A DNA stretch of 11,771 nucleotides, from positions 1 to 11,771 of the forward strand of contig JALSNA010000246.1 of the NCBI GenBank assembly GCA_026987255.1, written 5' to 3'. How positions within the stretch are numbered: position 1 is the stretch's first letter; every line of letters starts with the position of its first letter. A program made the translations under genes and the position numbers. This document shows, piece by piece, positions 7,217 to 11,771 of this stretch. The notes beneath the pieces are model-generated. The model was not told where the DNA came from. It did no database searches and saw nothing but the letters and a program-made list of their open reading frames with translations. This stretch comes from Hyphomicrobiales bacterium. GTDB lineage: Bacteria > Pseudomonadota > Alphaproteobacteria > Rhizobiales > Aestuariivirgaceae.

Positions 7217-7233
7217 GCCTTGTCTCCTCGTTG

Positions 7234-7263
7234 GGCGGGATGGCCAAAGCGCCACATCCCGCC
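7234..7263 (-). other. 9-bp perfect inverted repeat just upstream of the TAT-target ribosome binding site
   Basis: The arms ggcgggatg (7234-7242) and catcccgcc (7255-7263) pair across a 12-base loop. On the minus strand the stem is followed by CAACGAGGAGA, not a T run, so it is not an intrinsic terminator. It ends 4 bases before the GAGGAGA ribosome binding site (7223-7229), so it could stabilise the fdhA message or affect translation. Confidence 0.5.
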
Positions 7264-7314
7264 AGGTTGACCCCGGGTCTTGAAGGGCCCGGTTGCTTCA
7301 TCGGCTCACCCCGG

Positions 7315-7335
7315 ATGCTGCGCGCACCGCCCTGA
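7315..7335 (+). repeat. Copy 1 of a 21-bp exact direct repeat
   Basis: The 21 bases beginning atgctgcgcgc and ending ccgccctga are identical to 10830-10850. This copy is non-coding, 12 bases past the TorD-like stop codon; the other copy lies inside the divergent 4Fe-4S gene, where it encodes AARTAL. Confidence 0.6.
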
Positions 7336-7347
7336 GCGAGCCGAATT

Positions 7348-7974
7348 TCAGTGCACGGCCTGCCCGCCGCCGCTCATGGCGAAGGCCTGCCGCTCGATAT
7401 CCACCAGCGCCAGCCCCATCGCGCCCAGCGGCGCATAAAGACGCGCCGCCCCGGCCCGCTCCAGGTCGCGGAAGAAGACGCCGATCCACGAATCCAGATG
7501 GGCCTGGAAGAACTCCCGCGCCACCGAAGCGCACGGCGGGGCATCATATTCGCCCAGGATCAGCCCGCCCATCATGTCGCACAGGGCGGCCACGTGATCC
7601 TCCGGGTCGGGCTCGTCGGCATTGCCCGCGATGCCCAGCCGGGCCATGTCGGCGCGCAGCCGCGCCAGCGGTTTTTCGTTCAGGAATCCGGTCTGGTAAT
7701 AGGAGCCATGGGGCACGATCTCGCCGCGGGTCACCCCGATGAACAGCGCGTGGTATTCGTCATCGGCCTCTTCGGGGCTGGTGGCGGCGGCCGCCGCGGC
7801 AAAGGCCGAGATGGCCCGCCCCAGAGGCGAATCATCTCCCTTGAGCGCCGCCGCGAAGGCCAGCCCATCGGCATCCGGCGCGGCGGAAAGATAGCGCGCC
7901 AGCAACCGCCAGGCGCCCGCCCGCGCCCGGTCCTCCGCAGCAATCGACTCCGTCCTGGTCTCTCGATCTGTCAT
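7348..7974 (-). CDS. TorD/DmsD-family molybdoenzyme chaperone
   Basis: The product is 208 residues, the usual size for TorD-family chaperones. It is mostly helical, with EYHALFIGVTRGEIVPHGSYY at 73-93 (the E-Y-x-x-L-F-x-G signature and P-x-G-S-Y-Y that follow it in the family) and EPDPEDHVAALCDMM at 121-135 (the conserved E-P-x-D-H motif). Family members bind the Tat signal or the apo form of a molybdoenzyme until the cofactor is inserted. Directly upstream of the TAT-target and fdhA genes, FdhA is its likely client. ATG 7974 is preferred because GGGGAGGGG ends 7 bases upstream; a GTG at 8016 would add 14 residues (MAENAIR...) but has only a poor site. Cys132 and Cys148 are not part of a known metal site. 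Confidence 0.85.
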   Translation of the reverse strand: MTDRETRTESIAAEDRARAGAWRLLARYLSAAPDADGLAFAAALKGDDSPLGRAISAFAAAAAATSPEEADDEYHALFIGVTRGEIVPHGSYYQTGFLNEKPLARLRADMARLGIAGNADEPDPEDHVAALCDMMGGLILGEYDAPPCASVAREFFQAHLDSWIGVFFRDLERAGAARLYAPLGAMGLALVDIERQAFAMSGGGQAVH

Positions 7975-7981
7975 CTGGCAG

Positions 7982-7990
7982 CCCCTCCCC
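7982..7990 (-). promoter_or_regulatory. Ribosome binding site deciding the TorD-like start
   Basis: GGGGAGGGG on the minus strand, 7 bases before ATG 7974, favours this start over the upstream in-frame GTG at 8016. Confidence 0.65.
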
Positions 7991-8090
7991 GGGCCGCGAA
8001 TGGCGTTTTCCGCCACGTTCTGTTTCTCGTGTTTGTAAGACAGAATGCCGCAGCCAACAAATTAATTTTCTGGCTCCAGATTCTGTTCTG
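7991..8090 (-). promoter_or_regulatory. AT-rich gap between mobA and the TorD-like gene; candidate promoter region
   Basis: This is one of only two clearly AT-rich stretches in the window. On the minus strand TTGTTG (8058-8063) and TACAAA (8035-8040), 17 bases apart, form a weak sigma-70-like pair. The stretch also holds inverted repeats ACAGAAT/ATTCTGT (8040-8046 with 8080-8086) and TGGCG/CGCCA (8001-8005 with 8011-8015), possible operator sites. No FNR, ModE or NtrC-type consensus was seen. A second transcript starting here for torD-tat-fdhAB is inferred. Confidence 0.35.
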
Positions 8091-8102
8091 TCATGGAGCC
8101 AG
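8070..8102 (-). other. 9-bp perfect inverted repeat enclosing the mobA stop codon
   Basis: The arms ctggctcca (8070-8078) and tggagccag (8094-8102) flank a 15-base loop that contains the mobA TGA (8093-8091). On the minus strand the stem is followed by AAAATTAATTTG rather than a run of T, so it is a poor intrinsic terminator. It may be a 3' processing or stabilising structure, or a protein site. Confidence 0.5.
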
Positions 8103-8735
8103 CTGCGCCTCGATCCGCCTTTGCGCCTGCTGAAGATCCTCCGGCCGGTTGATGTTGAAGAAGGGATCGTCACGCCCATGGCCGAAATCCACCTGAACCA
8201 GCCGGTAGCGGGCGGTGAACAGGTCGATCTTGCGCAGGCCCTCCTCGACCAGCGCCGCCTGCAGCTCTTCGGCCATGGCGATGGGCCACAGGCCGAAGAC
8301 CGGATGGGCCCGCCCGTTGGAGGCCGCCACGGCCATCTGCGCATCGCTTTCTGTCACCGCCTCGATGAAGCGTGCGGCCAGATCGGCCGGAAAGAAGGGC
8401 GTATCCACCGCCACCGAGACCAGCCAGCGCGCCTCTGGCGCGGCCTTCCTGGCCCACAGCATCCCGGCCAGCACCCCCGCCAGCGGCCCGGCGAATCCTT
8501 CCACCGTGTCACGAATCACCGGCGCGCCCAGGGCCGCCAGCCGTTCGCCATCGGCATTGGCGTTGAGCGCCACCGCGCCCGCCTGCGGCGCCAGCCGCTC
8601 CAGGGCATGGGCCGCCAGCGGCTTGCCATCCAGCTCGATGAGCGCCTTGGGTCTGCCGCCCATGCGCCGCGCCAGCCCTCCGGCGAGAATCACCCCGGCC
8701 ACATCCGCCCGCGCCCCTTGCGGTTCTGTGCTCAT
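8091..8735 (-). CDS. mobA: Molybdenum cofactor guanylyltransferase MobA
   Basis: The product is 214 residues, somewhat longer than typical (about 195). It attaches GMP to molybdopterin to make the MGD cofactor that FdhA needs. The nucleotide-binding loop is LAGGLARRMGGRPK at 17-30. RDTVEGFAGPLAGV (75-88) is the usual second motif, and VAVDTPFFP (108-116) holds the Mg-binding Asp111 (most relatives have CDTP or CDMP; the residue before Asp is Val here). HPVFGLW (144-150) and FNINRPEDL (193-201) complete the family pattern. Its ATG overlaps the FdhD-fusion stop (ATGA), with AAGGA 6 bases before the start, so it is co-translated with the sulfurtransferase that acts on the same cofactor. The protein is cytoplasmic. 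Confidence 0.95.
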   Translation of the reverse strand: MSTEPQGARADVAGVILAGGLARRMGGRPKALIELDGKPLAAHALERLAPQAGAVALNANADGERLAALGAPVIRDTVEGFAGPLAGVLAGMLWARKAAPEARWLVSVAVDTPFFPADLAARFIEAVTESDAQMAVAASNGRAHPVFGLWPIAMAEELQAALVEEGLRKIDLFTARYRLVQVDFGHGRDDPFFNINRPEDLQQAQRRIEAQLAP

Positions 8736-10039
8736 GAGACATCCTTTCCGTGCGCGGATCCGGAGCTGCCCTGGCGTTTTTCCTGCGCCTTGCTCAGCGG
8801 CGCGTCGCGGATGATGCGTTCATCGCCGCTGGCGCAGATGAAACGCCGCCCGCGCGCCCGCCCGATGATGGTCATGTTCACCTTGCGCGCCAGCTCCACC
8901 CCCCAGGCGGTGAACCCGGAGCGCGAGACGATCACCGGAATGCCCATGGCGGCGCACTTGAGCACCATTTCCGAGGTCAGCCGCCCGGTGGTGAAGAAGA
9001 TCTTGTCGCCCGGCTCCACCTTGTTGAGGAACATCCAGCCGGCGATCTTGTCCACCGCGTTGTGCCGTCCCACGTCCTCGATATAGACCAAAGGGCGGCC
9101 CTTCTGGCACAGGGCGCAGCCGTGAATGGAGCCGGCCTTCATGTAGAGCGACGGCGTGGTGGCGATCTTCTTCAGCAGGGCATAGAGCCAGGAGGTGCGC
9201 AATACGGCCGTATCGGGCAGGCGGATTTTCTCGAATTCCTCCATGACATCGCCAAAGACCGTGCCCTGGGCGCAGCCGGAGGTATGCACCTTGCGGCGCA
9301 TCTTTTCCTCGTAATCGGTCTTGCGCCGGGTGCGCACCACGATGGTGTGAATGTCCTCGTCATAATCGATGCCGGTGATCTCGTCGTCATCGCGCAGCAT
9401 GGCCTGGTTGCGCAGATAGCCCACCGCCAGCCAGTCGGGATGATCGCCAATGGTCATGGCGGTGATGACCTCCTGGCCATTGAGGAAGATGGTCAAGGGC
9501 CGCTCCTGCACCGTGTGGCGCATGCTCCGCTCGCCGCGCTCGTTCACCACCTCGACCTCGCGGGTCAGGCGGCCATCCTCCAGATCGGGCGCAATGAGAT
9601 AGCCATCCGTCTCCTCCATGGCCTCTCCCCGGGTGCCGTCCGAATCACGTGTGCCGTCCGAATCGAGCATCCGCGCCCCCGTTTTCAGGAAGCTGGCGGC
9701 AGCGGCGGCGATACCTTGCGGCGTGAAATCCTCGTCATAATCATTGAGGCCGTCGAGATTGGCCAGGGTTTCATCCGATTGCCACAGCTTGCGCAGCGCC
9801 AGCCGCTGGATGTCCTGCGGCACGTCCGATTGCACGAAGCGCGAAAAATCGGTGCTTTGCGGATCGAGCCTCCCGGCATCGAAATCGCGCAGATCCTCCG
9901 GCAGCTGCCGCGGCTCGTCCTGCGCTGCCGCTGCTGGCTCTGGCGCGTCGTGCTCTTCGGCTCCGGGCGCATCGGCGCCGCGCCGTTTCAGCCGCGCCCA
10001 GCGGCTCAGAAAGGCCTCCTTGTCACCTGCCTGGCTCAT
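8732..10039 (-). CDS. fdhD: DUF3306-FdhD fusion: FDH accessory sulfurtransferase with an N-terminal DUF3306 domain
   Basis: The product is 435 residues. Residues about 5-125 are DUF3306-like: FLSRWARLKRR (10-20), then LRKLWQSDETLANLDGLNDYDEDF (82-105). A linker with DSDGTR twice (126-137) leads to FdhD from about 150 to 412: LTIFLNGQE, HTSGCAQGTVFG (252-263, Cys256), SIHGCALC (304-311, Cys308 and Cys311), EDVGRHNAVDK (321-331), TTGRLTSEMV (350-359) and SRSGFT (372-377). FdhD carries sulfur from a cysteine desulfurase to bis-MGD so that FDH becomes active. The E. coli CxxC loop is represented here by the single Cys256. The two parts are usually separate genes. An internal ATG at 9619 (residue 141) with GGGGAG 5 bases upstream could also yield a free 295-residue FdhD. 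Start and stop both overlap neighbours as ATGA. Confidence 0.9.
   Translation of the reverse strand: MSQAGDKEAFLSRWARLKRRGADAPGAEEHDAPEPAAAAQDEPRQLPEDLRDFDAGRLDPQSTDFSRFVQSDVPQDIQRLALRKLWQSDETLANLDGLNDYDEDFTPQGIAAAAASFLKTGARMLDSDGTRDSDGTRGEAMEETDGYLIAPDLEDGRLTREVEVVNERGERSMRHTVQERPLTIFLNGQEVITAMTIGDHPDWLAVGYLRNQAMLRDDDEITGIDYDEDIHTIVVRTRRKTDYEEKMRRKVHTSGCAQGTVFGDVMEEFEKIRLPDTAVLRTSWLYALLKKIATTPSLYMKAGSIHGCALCQKGRPLVYIEDVGRHNAVDKIAGWMFLNKVEPGDKIFFTTGRLTSEMVLKCAAMGIPVIVSRSGFTAWGVELARKVNMTIIGRARGRRFICASGDERIIRDAPLSKAQEKRQGSSGSAHGKDVS
9617..9630 (-). promoter_or_regulatory. Internal ribosome binding site and ATG at the DUF3306/FdhD junction
   Basis: On the minus strand GGGGAG (9630-9625) lies 5 bases before an in-frame ATG (9619-9617) at the point where FdhD similarity begins. 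It looks like the preserved start of a once separate fdhD gene. Confidence 0.5.
9629..9664 (-). repeat. 18-bp tandem duplication in the fusion linker
   Basis: Two 18-base units (9664-9647 and 9646-9629) are identical at 16 positions and encode DSDGTR-DSDGTR. The unit length keeps the reading frame. The duplication sits between the DUF3306 part and the internal FdhD start. Confidence 0.85.
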
Positions 10040-10608
10040 TGCGGCTCTTTCCCTTTCATTCTCTGGCGCAAGCTGGCAATGGGCTCCTTGCCGAAGCGGT
10101 ATTGCTCATCGTAGAGGCGCTTGTTCTTGCGCTTGCGAAATGGCGCCGGCGCCGGCTGGGCGGCAACGAAGCGCGTCACCGTGGCCAGAAGATCTTCCGG
10201 CATGGGCAGGACATCCACCTGCAACTCCCCCGGATCGAGATATTCCTGCGCATCGAAGGCCGAGACGGTCACCAGCTGCACTTTCAGCGGCATGGGATCG
10301 TCCGGCTCGTCGTTTTCCATGTCGGTGACGATCCACACCACCGGCGTCTCCATGGCCAGGTTGACGCTGTAGCCTTCCGCCTCCTTCGGATGCAGCTCGA
10401 TGGGCGGACAGGCAAGAAAATATTCCTCGCGATCCCCGTCCCGCTCCCGCATGCGGCCATGAATCCCCTCCGGCGGATCGAGCGCCAGGGCGATGATTCG
10501 CCAGTGCTCGTCCAGCCACGGATTGGTGCTGCGGCGGCGCTCGGCCACCACCGCCACGGGGATGGAAACCGCTGAAGCAAAAATTTGTAACTTGTTTTGA
10601 CCACTCAT
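10036..10608 (-). CDS. DUF3305 family protein of FDH clusters
   Basis: The product is 190 residues from ATG 10608. The family pattern as I recall it is present: SIPVAVVAERRRSTNPWLDEHW (15-36), PIELHPKEAEGYSVNL (69-84), VVWIVTDM (90-97), VQLVTVSAFDAQEYLDPGE (110-128) and a late segment VDVLPMPEDLL (131-141) followed by a basic FRKRKNKR (157-164). No signal or membrane helix is seen, so it is cytoplasmic. Its stop overlaps the start of the DUF3306-FdhD fusion. An alternative start at 10650 adds MCLHLCASRSYYQS, which looks unlike the family. Neither start has a clear ribosome binding site, but the first dozen codons from 10608 are AT-rich, as expected of an unstructured initiation region. The biochemical function is unknown; constant company with DUF3306 suggests a joint role in FDH assembly. 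Confidence 0.85.
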   Translation of the reverse strand: MSGQNKLQIFASAVSIPVAVVAERRRSTNPWLDEHWRIIALALDPPEGIHGRMRERDGDREEYFLACPPIELHPKEAEGYSVNLAMETPVVWIVTDMENDEPDDPMPLKVQLVTVSAFDAQEYLDPGELQVDVLPMPEDLLATVTRFVAAQPAPAPFRKRKNKRLYDEQYRFGKEPIASLRQRMKGKEPQ

Positions 10609-10690
10609 GGACTGATAATAGGAACGGGACGCGCACAAATGCAAACACATTCAGAAAATCTCATATATTACAATGGGTAAGGAGGCCGCC
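10609..10690. promoter_or_regulatory. Divergent intergenic region between the accessory operon and the 4Fe-4S gene
   Basis: These 82 bases are AT-rich compared with the rest of the window and separate genes reading apart, so at least one promoter is expected here. Minus strand: TATTAT (10620-10615) resembles a -10 box, but only 6 bases before the ATG at 10608. Plus strand: TATATT (10664-10669) and TACAAT (10669-10674) resemble -10 boxes. No matching -35 box was found for any of them, and no FNR-like TTGAT-N4-ATCAA was found. The exact start sites are therefore undecided. Confidence 0.5.
10679..10685 (+). promoter_or_regulatory. Consensus ribosome binding site of the 4Fe-4S gene
   Basis: AAGGAGG lies 5 bases before ATG 10691 and fixes the start of the rightward gene. 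Confidence 0.8.
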
Positions 10691-11771
10691 ATGACTCAGG
10701 GTGTCAACAGGCGCATCATGCTGTGTTCATGCAGGAAGAGCATGAAACTGGACGAAAAGCGCCTGCGCAAGGCCCTCGGCGGACTCGGCGAGGTCTCCTT
10801 TCATGACGCCCTGTGCCGGGATGACATCCATGCTGCGCGCACCGCCCTGAAGCATGACGGAGCATTGCTCATCGCCTGCACCCAGGAAGCGCCGCTCTTT
10901 GCCGAACTGGCCGAAGAGGCCGGGCGCACAGCTCCTCTCGAGTTTGTCAACATCCGCGAAACCGCGGGCTGGAGCGCGCAGGGCGGCAAGGCAGCGCCCA
11001 AGATGGCCGCCCTCATCGCCGCCGCCACGATGCCGCAAGAGCCGGCCCCCCTCATGGATGTCACCTCCCGGGGGCGGTGTCTCATTGCCGCCCCGGCGCA
11101 ACAGGCCCTGGAGCTGGCCGCCGCCCTGTCCGGCGATCTGTCCGTATCGGTGCTCGTCACCGGTGGCGAGGAGGATGTCCTGCCGCCCGCCCGCCATGCC
11201 TTTGCCATCCGCAAGGGCTCCCTGGCGGCCTTGAGCGGCCATTTCGGCGCCTTTCGCGCCCGCATCAAGTCTCCCGCGCCCATGCTGCCCTGGGGCCGCC
11301 CCGGCCTGGTCTTTGGCGCGCCCGGCGAGGATGTGGAGGAAGAATACGATGTGGTCATCGAAATCTCCGATATGCCCGCGCGCTTTGCCCATGGCCGCGA
11401 GGGCTGGTTCCACGCCGCCCCGGACGATACCGCGGGGCTGGCGCGCATCATCGCCCGCGCCGCGCCGCTGAGCGGCGCCTTCGAGACCATCATTCATGCC
11501 CGCTGCAAGACATCCCTGTGCGCCCATGCGCGCAATGCCGTTCAGGGCTGTTCGCGCTGTCTCGATGCCTGTCCCTCCGCCGCCATTGCGCCGCGCGGCG
11601 AGGCGGTCTTCGTTGATCCCGTGATCTGCGAAGGCTGCGGTGATTGCGCCGCCGTGTGCCCCTCCGGGGCCATGGACTATCTCACTCCGGCCCGCAACGA
11701 TCTCATCGCTCGCGGCAATGCCATGCTGCGCGCCTTTTTCGCCGCCGCAGGCTCAGCCCCCGTGATCCTCT
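10691..11771 (+). CDS. 4Fe-4S ferredoxin-type protein of FDH clusters, 3' end outside the window
   Basis: 360 codons are open to the right edge with no stop, so the gene is partial. After a short N-terminus with Cys12-x-Cys14 comes a region with IACTQEAPLFAELAEEAG (about 57-74), which I recall from the long 4Fe-4S proteins beside alphaproteobacterial and Shewanella-type FDH clusters. A four-cysteine array follows: Cys272 and Cys277, then CSRCLDACP (C287/290/294) and CEGCGDCAAVCPSGAMDY (C313/316/319/323), enough for two [4Fe-4S] clusters. No signal or membrane helix is visible, so it is probably cytoplasmic. It is transcribed away from the accessory operon and shares its upstream region. Family members run well past this length, so more domains are expected downstream. 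The function is not established; electron supply to, or maturation of, FDH is a guess. Confidence 0.85.
   Translation, partial: MTQGVNRRIMLCSCRKSMKLDEKRLRKALGGLGEVSFHDALCRDDIHAARTALKHDGALLIACTQEAPLFAELAEEAGRTAPLEFVNIRETAGWSAQGGKAAPKMAALIAAATMPQEPAPLMDVTSRGRCLIAAPAQQALELAAALSGDLSVSVLVTGGEEDVLPPARHAFAIRKGSLAALSGHFGAFRARIKSPAPMLPWGRPGLVFGAPGEDVEEEYDVVIEISDMPARFAHGREGWFHAAPDDTAGLARIIARAAPLSGAFETIIHARCKTSLCAHARNAVQGCSRCLDACPSAAIAPRGEAVFVDPVICEGCGDCAAVCPSGAMDYLTPARNDLIARGNAMLRAFFAAAGSAPVIL
10830..10850 (+). repeat. Copy 2 of the 21-bp exact direct repeat
   Basis: This copy is identical to 7315-7335 and lies in the coding part of the 4Fe-4S gene, covering codons for H-AARTAL-K. Outside the 21 bases the two surroundings diverge at once on both sides. 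Confidence 0.6.

Larger units (their letters stand above)
7217..7347. other. Intergenic leader between the TorD-like gene and the TAT-target gene
   Basis: This 131-base gap contains a 9-bp perfect hairpin (7234-7242 with 7255-7263), one copy of a 21-bp direct repeat (7315-7335) and a small CCGGG/CCCGG inverted repeat (7273-7277 with 7288-7292). I see no clear promoter. It is more structured than the other gaps and may be a 5' leader for the tat-fdhA mRNA. Confidence 0.5.

Noticed and set aside
8070..8102. Intrinsic terminator after mobA
   Set aside because: The hairpin is real, but the bases after the stem on the minus strand are AAAATTAATTTG rather than a T run.
8750..10114. A 454-codon plus-strand frame opposite the DUF3306-FdhD fusion
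   Set aside because: It is an antisense shadow of a clear FdhD coding sequence.
10609..10690. FNR- or ModE-type site in the divergent region
   Set aside because: I looked for TTGAT-N4-ATCAA and for the ModE inverted repeat and found neither. Oxygen or molybdate control cannot be claimed from this sequence.
1..11771. CRISPR array, tRNA, rRNA, insertion sequence or phage genes
   Set aside because: No spaced repeats, cloverleaf-like segments, transposase motifs or terminal inverted repeats were seen. The window is fully explained by one FDH cluster.

Overview
The window is a formate dehydrogenase (FDH) gene cluster from a GC-rich proteobacterium. An alphaproteobacterium, perhaps Rhodospirillales-like, is my best guess. 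That guess rests on the accessory set (a DUF3305 protein, a DUF3306 protein, the 'formate dehydrogenase region TAT target' peptide, a biotin/lipoate-ligase-like protein and the HTSGCAQG type of FdhD) and on heavy GCC/GGC/ATC codon use. It is inference from memory of families, not a database result.

Layout. All genes but one lie on the minus strand and read right to left. (1) Maturation block, 10608-8091: DUF3305 protein, DUF3306-FdhD fusion and MobA, joined by ATGA stop/start overlaps. (2) A short AT-rich, palindrome-bearing gap, 8090-7975. (3) Chaperone and catalytic block, 7974-3460: TorD-like chaperone, 60-residue Tat-signal peptide, FdhA and four-cluster FdhB. (4) A strong hairpin, 3405-3445, in the gap after fdhB. 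(5) Membrane block, 3372-73: a small single-span protein resembling only the N-terminal part of an FDH gamma subunit, a HybA-like Tat ferredoxin, a HybB/NrfD-like ten-helix membrane protein and a biotin/lipoate-ligase-like protein, again mostly ATGA-coupled. On the plus strand, starting at 10691 and running off the right edge, is a divergent 4Fe-4S protein of a type commonly found beside such clusters.

How it would work (inference). FdhA, with a twin-arginine signal, a bis-MGD molybdenum or tungsten site and one [4Fe-4S] cluster, oxidises formate in the periplasm and is probably exported together with signal-less FdhB. Electrons then pass through FdhB (four clusters) and the separately Tat-targeted, membrane-anchored HybA-like protein (four clusters) to the quinone-reactive HybB-like protein. 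No cytochrome b gamma subunit (FdnI type) is seen. MobA makes the guanine dinucleotide form of the cofactor, FdhD sulfurates it, and the TorD-like protein probably guards FdhA or the Tat signal. The DUF3305, DUF3306, TAT-target, 4Fe-4S and ligase-like proteins are conserved companions of unknown role.

Most interesting points: an FDH wired to a hydrogenase-2-like HybA/HybB module through two ferredoxin subunits; a gamma-like protein that has lost, or never had, its cytochrome domain; and a DUF3306-FdhD fusion that keeps a ribosome binding site and ATG at the junction, so free FdhD may still be made.
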